DNA of 64,000 nt from Alphaproteobacteria bacterium (GTDB taxonomy: Bacteria > Pseudomonadota > Alphaproteobacteria > Rhizobiales > Xanthobacteraceae): contig VGEP01000024.1 in the NCBI GenBank assembly GCA_016869215.1, positions 1 to 64,000 on the forward strand, read 5' to 3'. Of this stretch, positions 39,393 through 49,182 are shown piece by piece. Numbering within the stretch: the first letter of the stretch is position 1; each line of letters begins with the position of its first letter. The notes beneath the pieces are model-generated. The model worked only from the letters and a program-made list of their open reading frames with translations. It was not told the DNA's origin and did no database searches. The position numbers and the translations under genes were made by a program.

Positions 39393-41195
39393 ATGCGGAT
39401 TTCTGCGGCGGGATTTCTGTCGAAGGGGGCGCGCGCCGCCGCGTGGCTGATCGCCGCTTGGGCATTTGCCGTGCCCGCTGCGGCGCAGCCCATCGAATCG
39501 GCGGGACTTTCTCTGCTCTTCGGCTGGCGGTTTCAGGGCGGCGATAACCGGGCCTGGGCCGATCCGCGCCACGACGACCGCGCCTGGGCGGCGGTTGACG
39601 TTCCCGGACTCTGGTCGGCACAAGGCCTGAGTGCAAGCCGCGGGTACGCGTGGTATCGCGTGCGTTTCCGCGTGCGCGACGAATGGCGCGCCGTGCCGTT
39701 GGCGGTTTCGCTCGGCCGCATCGTCAACGCAGACGAGGTCTATCTCAACGGCGTGCGGATCGGCGGCTACGGAATTGCCGCGGACGGATTCTACGACGCG
39801 CGCAACAAGGCGCGCGCCTATCGCCTGCCCGCCTCGGCACTCGATCCCGCGGGCGAGAACGTGCTCGCCGTAAGGGTCGTGAACTTCTCGTTCAAGGGAG
39901 GGTTTGCCGCCGGCCCGGTCGGCATCGGCCGCGCTGCCGACGTGGAGGTGGGCGCGCGGGCTGTGGACCAGGTGTTTCGCGGCTCGCTCACTGTCCAGGT
40001 CGCGGTGATGGCCGCGGCGGCGCTGATCCTCCTCGGACTGTGGTTGTCCAACCGCGCTGCAACAGAGCTTGCGTATTTCGGCGCATCGATTGGGCTATGG
40101 GGCGTGCTCGCTATGGCCGACTCCGCCGCACTGTTCGGCGTGGGGGAGCCGCTTCTGATGCGCGGGCTCTATGCCGGTTTCAGCGCCATGGTGTGGCTGT
40201 GGCTGCGCTTTGCCGACGCGCTTGCGCCGCCGCCGCAGTGGGAGCGGCATATCGGTAACGCCTATCTCGCGCTGGTGCCGGTCTATCTCGTGTTGCCGGT
40301 CGAGCGCTATCTCGTCTGGGTCGATCCGGTTTCGCAGGCCCTGCTGGCGTTCGCGCTGCTGTTGGTCGCGCGCCGCACCTGGCAGGCGTTCCGTTCGCGC
40401 GCCCGGCACGCCGCGATCCTTGCCGCGACCGTGTTGTTCGTGCTCGGGCAGTTCGCGTTCTCCGAGTTGCCGATCCGCCTGCCGCCTGAGTTCAACCCCG
40501 CCGCGCTGATGATGGTGGTGCTGGTGACGATCATGGCGATGCTGGTGTATCGCCAGTTCACCCGCCGCCTCGCCGAGCAGAACGAGAGGCTCGCCACGCT
40601 CCAGGAGGCGGAACGCCGGCGCATCGGCCGCGAGTTGCACGACGACGTGACGCAGCAGCTCGCTGCTATCAAGCTGCGGCTCGGTACGCTCGACCGCGCC
40701 AACCTCGACGCCGACCTGCGCGACGCCGTCGCCGCCGCCGACGGCGCGATCGCGAGCGTCCGCGCGCTGGCGCGCGAACTGACGCCCACGCTCGGCCCGC
40801 CGCGGCCATTCTCGCAACTGCTCGGCGACTATGTGTTGAGCGCGTCAAGGAACGGCGGTCCGGGCATCGCCATGAGCGTCGCGCCGGACGCCGATGCCGC
40901 GTTGTCAGGCGAGCGCGCCGTGCACCTGTTCCGCATCGCGCAGGAGGCCATCGGCAACGCGCTGCGTCACGCCGGGCCGCGCCGCATCGACGTGACCTTG
41001 GCGAACGGCGCCGGTGGGCTCATGCTGACGGTCGCCGACGACGGCGCGGGCTTCGCGGCCGGCGACGCGGGCAGCGGGCTCGGGGTGTGGACCATGCGCG
41101 AGCGCGCGGCGCTGCTCGGCGGGCGCTGCGACATCGACAGCGCGCCGGGCCGCGGCACCACGGTCCGCGTGCGGGTGCCGGTTCGGGCGGGCTAA
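39393..41195 (+). CDS. Sensor histidine kinase (HisKA_3/NarX-UhpB type) with extracytoplasmic GH2-like jelly-roll domain
   Basis: Signal peptide; WADPRHDDRAWAAVDVPG...YRVRFRV...EVYLNGVRIGGYG; TM segments; EAERRRIGRELHDDVTQQLAAIKLRL; DDGAGF ATPase motif. Confidence 0.88.
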   Translation: MRISAAGFLSKGARAAAWLIAAWAFAVPAAAQPIESAGLSLLFGWRFQGGDNRAWADPRHDDRAWAAVDVPGLWSAQGLSASRGYAWYRVRFRVRDEWRAVPLAVSLGRIVNADEVYLNGVRIGGYGIAADGFYDARNKARAYRLPASALDPAGENVLAVRVVNFSFKGGFAAGPVGIGRAADVEVGARAVDQVFRGSLTVQVAVMAAAALILLGLWLSNRAATELAYFGASIGLWGVLAMADSAALFGVGEPLLMRGLYAGFSAMVWLWLRFADALAPPPQWERHIGNAYLALVPVYLVLPVERYLVWVDPVSQALLAFALLLVARRTWQAFRSRARHAAILAATVLFVLGQFAFSELPIRLPPEFNPAALMMVVLVTIMAMLVYRQFTRRLAEQNERLATLQEAERRRIGRELHDDVTQQLAAIKLRLGTLDRANLDADLRDAVAAADGAIASVRALARELTPTLGPPRPFSQLLGDYVLSASRNGGPGIAMSVAPDADAALSGERAVHLFRIAQEAIGNALRHAGPRRIDVTLANGAGGLMLTVADDGAGFAAGDAGSGLGVWTMRERAALLGGRCDIDSAPGRGTTVRVRVPVRAG

Positions 41196-41214
41196 GGGAC
41201 ATGATAGGGGGACC

Positions 41215-41841
41215 ATGATCAAGACCGTGGTCATCGACGATCATGCGCTGGTCCGCTCCGGGCTGGTGCGGCTGTTGCGCGGCCTGCCCGACCTCGACAT
41301 CGCCGCCGAAGGCGCGACCTGCGCCGATGCGCTTGCGCTGGCGCGCCAGCACGCGCCCGGCCTGATGCTGATCGACTTCTCGCTCCGCGACGGCGACGGC
41401 GTGGAGGCCGCGGCCGCGATCCGCAGCGCCGGGATCGAGACCCGCGTGATCCTCGTGACCATGTATTCGGAGCCGTTCGTGCTGGCGGCGGCGCGCCGCG
41501 AGCCCTCGATCCTGGCCTATGTGCTCAAGGACGACGCCTTCGAGGACCTGGCGCAGGCGGTGCGCGCGGTGATCGCCGGCCGCAAGTTCCTGAGCCCGAC
41601 GATCGCGGGCGAGGTCGTGCTCGCGACGCAAGACAGCGCCGGCGGCGCGCTGACGCCGCGCGAGATCGAAGTGTTGAGCCTGATCGCGCGCGGCGAGACC
41701 GGTAACGAAATCGCAAAGCGCCTGGGCCTGAGCGCCAAGACCGTGGAGGCGCACCGCGCGCGCATCCGCGACAAGCTCGGCGCGGCCTCGACCGCCGACC
41801 TCGTGCGCTACGCGGTCAGGAAGGGCCTGGTGCCGCCGTGA
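41215..41841 (+). CDS. LuxR/NarL family response regulator
   Basis: VVIDDHALVRSGLVRLL receiver and LTPREIEVLSLIARGETGNEIAKRLGLSAKTVEAHRARIRDKL HTH. Confidence 0.95.
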   Translation: MIKTVVIDDHALVRSGLVRLLRGLPDLDIAAEGATCADALALARQHAPGLMLIDFSLRDGDGVEAAAAIRSAGIETRVILVTMYSEPFVLAAARREPSILAYVLKDDAFEDLAQAVRAVIAGRKFLSPTIAGEVVLATQDSAGGALTPREIEVLSLIARGETGNEIAKRLGLSAKTVEAHRARIRDKLGAASTADLVRYAVRKGLVPP

Positions 41842-42004
41842 CGCGGCTTGCGGCGGCGCGCTGCGCGGCGCGCGAGAAGCGTATGCACAGGAAATCCGGC
41901 GGCGATTAGGGGAATTCCCCTAACGCTTCGGGGAATCCGCCGATTGGCCGCAACGACTTGAGACGGAACACTCCCGACCTTCGTAGCGGGGTTGGGGGTC
42001 GTCC

Positions 42005-43591
42005 GTGCGGCGTGCGCTGTTAGGGTTTGCATCGATTGCGGCCGGCGCCGCCGCATTGGCGGCGGCGTGGCTGGTGCCGGTGTCGCCGGCAAAGGCGCAG
42101 GCGGTGATCGTCTGCATCAACGGCACGCTGCATTCGGTGTTGGCCCCGAACCCACCGTTCAATCTCGGCACGCCGTGCAGCGGCGCGAACGGCGCCGAGA
42201 CTGGGCCGATCATCATCGATCAGGCGCAGAACGAAGGCGCGCAGATCGTCGATGCGATTGGGGAGCAGGTGGGCGGCCGGTTCGATGGGGCGAATGGAGC
42301 CGGCTGTCCCGAGTGCAATCGGCTCCGCGCACTGATCGCGTCAGTCGAAAACCTAATTCAGGAGAATCGTGCTCGAATTTGGGAGCTCGTTGCTCTCGTA
42401 AGTAAGCTCCACCAGGAGATAGATCGGATTGTGTCACAAAGGGCCGAGCTAAGCCGACGGGAGGTGCAACTCCTTGATAGCTATTCCTTCTTCTCCGACA
42501 GGAGCGAACTTGAAGAGGTCAGGAGGCAGGATCGCGCGCTGTCAGCGGAAGAAAATCGTTTGCTCGCGGAGATCGGAGAGCACCAGTCCGAAGTGACATG
42601 GCGTGAGAGTAGGGAGAGCTATCTCATAGGTAGACTTGTTTATTACCAGCGGCAGTTGGCCGAAGCTGAGCGCATGGCCGCCCAGACCAGGCCCTTCCCG
42701 CTTACCCAAAGTGGCCCCTCTGAGCTTCGCTACGCCGACGAACCCGCCGCCGCGCGCGCGCAGTACGGCCCCTTCAACAAAGCGCCTGCCAAGCGCGCCT
42801 ACACCTATCCCGGCGACCGCCGCTGGACGGTCTGGCTGCAGGGCCAGGCGAGCCATCTCGATCATTCGCGCCAGCAGTTGCACGCCACCGCCGGCGGGCT
42901 GATCGGCGGCGTCGATTTCCGCGCCATCGACAACTTTGTGGTCGGCGCGCTGTTCGGCGTGAACACCGGCCGCGTCTCCGGCACCGGCACGCGCCGCGAC
43001 TACGACGGCGTCACCGCCGCGCTCTATTTCGGCTGGCGGCCGATGCCGAACCTCAATCTCACCGTCGACGGCTCGGCAGGCGTCGCGTCCACGAGCTACC
43101 GCACCGACGCTTCCGGCACCACGTCGAGCTTCCGCGTCGACCGGCCGTTCTTCACGCTCGGCGCGACGACGAGCGTGCCGGCCGGCCGCTTCGTGCTGAA
43201 GCCGCGGGTCTCGGTGTTCTACGGCGCCAACCAGCAGCCGGGATATTCCGACTCGGCGGGCGCCTTCACGCCGAGCGCGCTCACCGAAGTGGGGCGCTTC
43301 AGCTTCGGCGCGACGCTGGTCTATCCGGCCGGCTGGTACGTCAACCTGCTCCATATCGTGCCGAGCGTGTACCTGCGCGGCGAATACGACTTCGCCGATC
43401 TCGCGAGCTACACGCTCCTGGACGGGACGATTGCGAGCGACACGCGGCTCGGCGGCAGCGTCGGCGGCGCGCTCGACTTCGCCCGCATCGGCAACGCATG
43501 GTCCGGCCGCCTCGGCTTCGGCTACCACTCCATCGGCCGCACCGGCCAGAACGCCTTCAGCGGCGAGGCACGCCTGAGCCGGGCGTTTTAG
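42005..43591 (+). CDS. Secreted coiled-coil protein with C-terminal autotransporter/outer-membrane beta-barrel domain
   Basis: Signal peptide, heptad-rich middle, C-terminal barrel ending GEARLSRAF; GTG start. Confidence 0.8.
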   Translation: MRRALLGFASIAAGAAALAAAWLVPVSPAKAQAVIVCINGTLHSVLAPNPPFNLGTPCSGANGAETGPIIIDQAQNEGAQIVDAIGEQVGGRFDGANGAGCPECNRLRALIASVENLIQENRARIWELVALVSKLHQEIDRIVSQRAELSRREVQLLDSYSFFSDRSELEEVRRQDRALSAEENRLLAEIGEHQSEVTWRESRESYLIGRLVYYQRQLAEAERMAAQTRPFPLTQSGPSELRYADEPAAARAQYGPFNKAPAKRAYTYPGDRRWTVWLQGQASHLDHSRQQLHATAGGLIGGVDFRAIDNFVVGALFGVNTGRVSGTGTRRDYDGVTAALYFGWRPMPNLNLTVDGSAGVASTSYRTDASGTTSSFRVDRPFFTLGATTSVPAGRFVLKPRVSVFYGANQQPGYSDSAGAFTPSALTEVGRFSFGATLVYPAGWYVNLLHIVPSVYLRGEYDFADLASYTLLDGTIASDTRLGGSVGGALDFARIGNAWSGRLGFGYHSIGRTGQNAFSGEARLSRAF

Positions 43592-43611
43592 CGACCGGCT
43601 CAGCCGATTGG

Positions 43612-44586
43612 CTACTTCCCGCCCAGCAGCCCCGGGTTCTTCTTGATGATCTGCCGGTAGAGCGCGAACTGCTCGCGGTTCAGCTTGTCGAGCTCGGCCG
43701 CCGTGGAACCGACCGACTCCGTCCCGATGTCGGAGAGCCGCTTGACGACAGCCGGATCCTTCATCGCCTTCTGCGCCGCGGCGGCGATTTTGTCGATCGC
43801 GGACTTCGGCGTGTTCTTCGGCGCGTAGATCGCAGTCCAGAACGGCACTTCGAAATTGTAGCCAAGCTCCTTCATGGTCGGGATGTCGGGGATCGCCGGC
43901 GAGCGCGTGCTGGTGGTCACGGCGACCGCGGTGACGATGCCGTTCTGAATGTTCTTGGCCTGCGGCGGCACGCCGTCCACCATCATGGCGATGCGGCCGG
44001 ACAGCATGTCGGGCATGGCCGCGACCGTGCCGCGATAGGGCACGTGAACCATCTTCACGCCGGCGAGATCGAGGAAGAACTCCGCCGCGAGATGCACCGC
44101 GGACCCAGCGCCCGACGACGCGAAGCTGTACTTGCCGGGTTCGGCCTTCAGCAGCGCCACGAACTCCTTCATGTTCTTGGCGGGAAGCTTCGGTGAGATC
44201 ACCATCACCGGTGCAAAGCGGGTGATGATCGACACCGGAACGAGATCGTTGAGCCAGTCGTAGCTGAGCTTGTCGGTGATCGCGGAATGCACCGTGCCGG
44301 TGGTCGAGTGATAGAGCAGGTTGTAGCCGTCGGCGTCGGCCTTCACGATCGCGGCGGTAGCGATCGAGCCGCCGGCGCCGCCTTGGTTCTGCACCACGAT
44401 CTGCTGGCCGAGGATTTCACTCATCTTCTCGGTGGCGATGCGCGCGGTGATGTCGATGCCGCCGCCGGCCGCGAACGGCACGGTCACGCGGATCGGACGC
44501 GAGGGATAATCGCCCTGTGCGAATGCGGGGGCCGCGGCGGTGAGCAGTCCGCACGCGAGCGTTACAGCAAGAACACGTGTTCTCAT
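43612..44586 (-). CDS. Bug/TctC family substrate-binding protein
   Basis: YPSRPIRVTVPFAAGGGIDITARIATEKMSEILGQQIVVQNQGGAGG. Confidence 0.93.
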   Translation of the reverse strand: MRTRVLAVTLACGLLTAAAPAFAQGDYPSRPIRVTVPFAAGGGIDITARIATEKMSEILGQQIVVQNQGGAGGSIATAAIVKADADGYNLLYHSTTGTVHSAITDKLSYDWLNDLVPVSIITRFAPVMVISPKLPAKNMKEFVALLKAEPGKYSFASSGAGSAVHLAAEFFLDLAGVKMVHVPYRGTVAAMPDMLSGRIAMMVDGVPPQAKNIQNGIVTAVAVTTSTRSPAIPDIPTMKELGYNFEVPFWTAIYAPKNTPKSAIDKIAAAAQKAMKDPAVVKRLSDIGTESVGSTAAELDKLNREQFALYRQIIKKNPGLLGGK

Positions 44587-44936
44587 GGGCTTGGTTTCCT
44601 TCCCAGTTCGACGATTGTTTTGAGCCGGTCGCGAAAGTGCTGCGCCGGCGTGAGGATGCGCGTCTCCTGCGCGACCAGCAGCGTTCGCGCCTTTTTCAGA
44701 AACGACGTCCAGCCTGGGTCTTTGAAAAGGCGTTCGCGCCGCTCGACGCGGTCGTTCAGCGTTTCGTAGGCCCACAACGTGGTGACCTGATTGAGCGGGC
44801 CTATTTCGCTGAAGTAGTAACCGACCGGCAGACCGAGATGGCGCTCCTGCGGCTCGCGTCCTTCGGCCTCGTAGAGCCGGACGAACTCGTCCTTGTTGCC
44901 GGGCGCGAATGTGTAGAGTCGCTGTTCGACGAACAT
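44583..44936 (-). CDS. NIPSNAP family protein
   Basis: FVEQRLYTFAPGNKDEFVRLYEAEG...LGLPVGYYFSEIGPLNQVTTLWAYETLNDR. Confidence 0.88.
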   Translation of the reverse strand: MFVEQRLYTFAPGNKDEFVRLYEAEGREPQERHLGLPVGYYFSEIGPLNQVTTLWAYETLNDRVERRERLFKDPGWTSFLKKARTLLVAQETRILTPAQHFRDRLKTIVELGRKPSP

Positions 44937-45211
44937 CGCGGCGCTCGCGTTCGGCCGCCGTGCGGATGCGGACTCGCTGCGCCGCCGGCAAAAGGCCGAC
45001 GGTCAGTATCGTGACGCCGGCCGAACGGCGCAAGCAACCGGCAGGCGCGCGTTGCACCAGCCGGAATCCCACGATGGGCGCTAACGCCCGGTGTGGGCAG
45101 ATAATTTCGAGAGGCGCGTATTAGGCATGGTCCGCAGGTTTGGCGCGCATGACGGAGCAGCCCAAATTCGGATATGCAATGAGCAAAATCGCCCGGACGG
45201 GAAATGCAGCC

Positions 45212-46375
45212 ATGAAGCTCAGCACCGACCGCATCCTGACCACCCATGTCGGCAGCCTGCCGCGTCCGGACGATCTGTTCGAGACGATGCTGGACCGCAT
45301 GGACGGCAAGCCGGTCGACGAGACGGCCTATGCCGCGCGCGTGCGCAAGGCAGTCGCGGACAGCGTGAAGCAGCAGGCCGAGGCCGGCCTCGACGTGGTC
45401 AGCGACGGCGAGATGGGCAAGCCGAGCTTCATCACCTACGCGGCGTCGCGGCTCGACGGCCTGGAGAAGCGCGAGGGCACGCGGCCGAGCCCGTTCTCCA
45501 ACACGCGCGAGACCCGCGACTTTCCCGAATACTATCAGTCGGCGGTGGCCGAGCAGGTGAGCGCCCGCCGCCGCCGCGCGCTGATGGTCTGCGCCGGGCC
45601 GATCAAGTACAAGGGCCACGCCGCGCTCAAGGCCGATCTCGACACGCTCAAGGCCGCCCTCGGTCAGGTGAAGGCCGCTGAGGCCTTCGTGCCGGCCATC
45701 GCGCCGTCGAACATCGAGACCACGACGCCGAACGAGTACTATCCGAACGCAGAAGCTTACGTATTCGCCATCGCCGAGGCGATGCGCGAGGAATACAAGG
45801 CCATCGTCGACGCCGGCTTCCTGCTGCAGGTCGACGATCCATTCCTCGTCACCTACTACATCATGCGGCCGGAGCTGAGCATCGCCGAGTGCCGCAAGTG
45901 GGCCGAGGTCCGCGTCGAGGCGCTGAACGTTGCGCTCAAGGGCATTCCGGCCGACCGCGTGCGCTTCCACACCTGCTACAGCATCAACATGGGCCCGCGC
46001 GTCCACGACATGCAGCTCAAAGACATCATCGACGTGCTGCTGAAGGTCAACGCCGCGGGCTACTCGTTCGAGGCGGCCAATCCGCGCCACGAGCACGAGT
46101 GGGAAGACTGGAAGCGCGCCAAGGTCCCGGACGACAAGGTGCTGCTGCCTGGCATCATCACGCAGTCGACCGTGCTGGTCGAGCACCCGGAACTGGTCGC
46201 GCAGCGGCTCGTTCGCTTCGCCGACGTGGTCGGCCGCGAGCGCGTGATCGCCAGCGCCGACTGCGGCTTCGCTTCATTCGCGGGCTCGAACGAGGTGCAC
46301 CCGTCGATCGTATGGGCCAAGTTCAAGTCGCTTGTCGACGGTGCGCGGATCGCGAGCGGGAAGCTTTGGAAGTGA
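45212..46375 (+). CDS. Cobalamin-independent methionine synthase II (MetE C-terminal) family protein
   Basis: TDRILTTHVGSLPRP; Zn ligand motifs FHTCYS and ASADCGFASF. Confidence 0.9.
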   Translation: MKLSTDRILTTHVGSLPRPDDLFETMLDRMDGKPVDETAYAARVRKAVADSVKQQAEAGLDVVSDGEMGKPSFITYAASRLDGLEKREGTRPSPFSNTRETRDFPEYYQSAVAEQVSARRRRALMVCAGPIKYKGHAALKADLDTLKAALGQVKAAEAFVPAIAPSNIETTTPNEYYPNAEAYVFAIAEAMREEYKAIVDAGFLLQVDDPFLVTYYIMRPELSIAECRKWAEVRVEALNVALKGIPADRVRFHTCYSINMGPRVHDMQLKDIIDVLLKVNAAGYSFEAANPRHEHEWEDWKRAKVPDDKVLLPGIITQSTVLVEHPELVAQRLVRFADVVGRERVIASADCGFASFAGSNEVHPSIVWAKFKSLVDGARIASGKLWK

Positions 46376-46390
46376 CGGCGGGCGGGGCGC

Positions 46391-47563
46391 TTACGCCTCC
46401 CCAATCTCCTTCAGAATCTCCGACGTGTGCTGGCCAAGCTTCGGCGCCGGATTGGCCGAGGCCATCGGCAGGCCGTCGATGACGATCGGCGTGCGAACGC
46501 CGGGGATCGTTCCGCCCTTGGCGTCCGCGCTCGGCAGGTCGAGCTTCATGCCGCGGTGCCTTACATGCGGGTCGTCGAACACCTGGTCGAGGTTGTTGAT
46601 CGGGCCCGCCGGCACGCCGACCTGCTCCAGCTCGTCGGCGAGATCCTGCATCTTGAACTTCAGCGTCAGCGCGGTGAGCTTACCGATCAGCTCGGCGCGG
46701 TTGGCGAGGCGCGACTTGTTGTCGATGTAGCTCGGGTGCTTGGCGAGCTCCGGCGCGCCGAGCACGCCGCAGAGCTTGGCATACTGGCTGTCGTTGCCGG
46801 TGGCGATGATGATGTAGCCGTCGGCGACCGGGAACACCTGATAGGGCACGATGTTCGGATGCGCGTTGCCGATCCGCCCCGGCACCTTCATCGACGCGAG
46901 ATAGTTCATGCCCTGGTTTGCGAGCAGGCCCACGGTGGTGTCGACCAATGCCGTATCGACGTAGCAGCCCTTGCCGGTGCGCTCGCGCTGCCGCAGCGCC
47001 GAGAGAATTCCGACCACCGAGTAGATGCCGGTGCAGAGGTCGGACACCGGCACGCCCGCGCGGGTCGGCTCGCCGTCCGCGGTGCCGGTGAGCGACATGA
47101 AGCCGCCCATGCCCTGCGCCATCAGGTCGTAGCCGGCGCGGGTGGAATAGGGGCCGTCCTGGCCGAAGCCCGTCACCGAGCAGTAGATCAGCCGCGGGCA
47201 CTCCGGCGCGAGCGACTTGTAGTCGAGTCCGAACTTGGCGAGGCCGCCGACCTTGAAGTTCTCGATCAGCACGTCCGATCGCGCCGCGAGCTTCTTGACG
47301 ATACGCTTGCCGTCCTCGCTCTCGAAGTCGCACTCGATCGAACGTTTGCCGCGGTTGGTCGAATGGAAATAGGCGGCGCCGATATGGCTGCCGTCCTTGC
47401 CCTCGATGAACGGCGGTCCCCAGGCGCGCGTGTCGTCGCCGGTCTTGGAGCGCTCGACCTTGATCACGTCGGCGCCGAGGTCGGCCAGAATCTGCCCGGC
47501 CCAGGGGCCAGCCAGAATTCGGGCTAATTCCAGCACCCGCAAACCGCTCAACGGACCCGCCAT
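46391..47563 (-). CDS. CaiB/BaiF CoA-transferase family protein
   Basis: GPLSGLRVLELARILAGPWAGQILADLGADVIKVERSKTGDDTRAWGPPF. Confidence 0.95.
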   Translation of the reverse strand: MAGPLSGLRVLELARILAGPWAGQILADLGADVIKVERSKTGDDTRAWGPPFIEGKDGSHIGAAYFHSTNRGKRSIECDFESEDGKRIVKKLAARSDVLIENFKVGGLAKFGLDYKSLAPECPRLIYCSVTGFGQDGPYSTRAGYDLMAQGMGGFMSLTGTADGEPTRAGVPVSDLCTGIYSVVGILSALRQRERTGKGCYVDTALVDTTVGLLANQGMNYLASMKVPGRIGNAHPNIVPYQVFPVADGYIIIATGNDSQYAKLCGVLGAPELAKHPSYIDNKSRLANRAELIGKLTALTLKFKMQDLADELEQVGVPAGPINNLDQVFDDPHVRHRGMKLDLPSADAKGGTIPGVRTPIVIDGLPMASANPAPKLGQHTSEILKEIGEA

Positions 47564-47721
47564 GATGACTCCTTGGGCAGAGAATATTCCCGCAATTCCC
47601 AGGAACCAGTGGCGTGCTGCCGCTATTTTGTCCAGACCCGGCATGGCGCTTCATGCCGCGTCGTCAGGGCTTCACCTTTTCCGCTATGATCGCCATATCC
47701 GGGCTCGGGGATTCGGTACGT

Positions 47722-49089
47722 ATGAACACGTCCTTTTTCGGCGAGATGCTGAACAGCATTACCGAGCGCGGCCGGGCGCTGCTCGACCGAACGCGCGAAC
47801 GCCGCGGTGCGGCGTCGGCTGCTCGGTCGGAGAGCCTTGCCGAGCTGTGCGAGGAACTCCTGTCCGGCCGCGGCGAAGCGTCGGGCGTGGCCCTCGCAGG
47901 CGAAATCCTGGCCAAGTATTCCGAACTGACCACGGGACCGCGGATCGCGTTCTTCGAGGCGCTGGCGACCCGCTTCGGCCACGACCGCGACAAGCTCGAA
48001 GCGGCCATCGCCGCCTGGAAGGCTGAACCGTCGGACAAGACTGCGTCCGGTGTGCATCGCGCCGCCGAGCCGCGGCGTCAGGAACTGCTGCGCCGGCTCA
48101 ACCTCGCGCCCGGCGGCACCGCCTCGCTGGTGCGCATGCGCGAGCAGGTGCTCGATGCGCTCGACCGCCGCAAGGATCTTGCCGACCTGGACGCCGATTT
48201 CGTGCATCTATTCTCGTCCTGGTTCAACCGCGGCTTTCTGGTGCTGCGCAAGATCGACTGGGCGACGCCTGCGATGATCCTGGAGAAGATCATCCGCTAC
48301 GAGGCGGTGCACGAGATCGCGAGCTGGGAGGATCTGCGCGCGCGCATCGATCCGCCGGACCGGCGCTGCTACGCGTTCTTTCACCCGGCGCTGGTCGACG
48401 AACCGCTGATCTTCGTGGTGGTCGCGCTCACGCGCGGCATTCCCGACGCGGTGGCGCCTATTCTCTCGGTCGAGCGCGGGCCGATTCCGCCCGACACCGC
48501 CGATACGGCGGTATTCTATTCGATCTCCAATTGCCAGCGCGGGCTGAGCGGCGTTTCGTTCGGCAACTTCCTGATCAAGCAGGTGGTCGAGGAAATTTCC
48601 CGCGATATTCCGAAGCTGAAAACCTTCGTGACGTTGTCGCCGGCGCCGAACTTCGCCGCCTGGCTGGACCGCGAGCGCAAGAACGAAAATTCGGTCGCGA
48701 TCTCGCCGGAGGACCGCGCCCTGCTTTCCGGTCTCGACACACCGGGTTGGTGGACGGCGCCCGCGACCAGCGAGCCGCTGCGCGAGCCGATGATGCGCGC
48801 CGCGGCCTGGTATTACGTGCGTGCGCGCAATGCCCGCAACGCGCCGGCCGATTCGGTGGCGCGGTTCCATCTCGGCAACGGCGCACGGCTGGAGCGCATC
48901 GATTTCTTGGCCGACGTGACCGAGAAGGGCATCGCGCAGTCCCACGGGCTCATGGTGAACTACCTCTACGATCTCGAAGACATCGAGAAGAACCACGAGG
49001 CCTATGTCGAGGGCCGCGCGATTGTGGCCTCGAACGCCGTGCGCAAGCTGGTGCGCAAGGCATCGGTCGAGCTGGTGCCGGCGGGCTAG
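47722..49089 (+). CDS. Malonyl-CoA decarboxylase
   Basis: HLFSSWFNRGFLVLRKIDWATPAMILEKIIRYEAVHEI...SISNCQRGLSGVSFGNFLIKQVVEE...TLSPAPNFAAWL. Confidence 0.93.
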   Translation: MNTSFFGEMLNSITERGRALLDRTRERRGAASAARSESLAELCEELLSGRGEASGVALAGEILAKYSELTTGPRIAFFEALATRFGHDRDKLEAAIAAWKAEPSDKTASGVHRAAEPRRQELLRRLNLAPGGTASLVRMREQVLDALDRRKDLADLDADFVHLFSSWFNRGFLVLRKIDWATPAMILEKIIRYEAVHEIASWEDLRARIDPPDRRCYAFFHPALVDEPLIFVVVALTRGIPDAVAPILSVERGPIPPDTADTAVFYSISNCQRGLSGVSFGNFLIKQVVEEISRDIPKLKTFVTLSPAPNFAAWLDRERKNENSVAISPEDRALLSGLDTPGWWTAPATSEPLREPMMRAAAWYYVRARNARNAPADSVARFHLGNGARLERIDFLADVTEKGIAQSHGLMVNYLYDLEDIEKNHEAYVEGRAIVASNAVRKLVRKASVELVPAG

Positions 49090-49182
49090 CCGTCCCACTT
49101 TGGTCTTTTCACAAGCCTTTCCCGGCTTCATGCTGAGAAGCCCGCCGCAGCAGCGTCGGGCCTTTCGATAGGACTGTCTGCG

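Noticed and set aside
44801-46186. 461-aa minus-strand ORF
   Set aside because: Antisense to the MetE-like gene and overlapping NIPSNAP out of frame; no recognisable motif.
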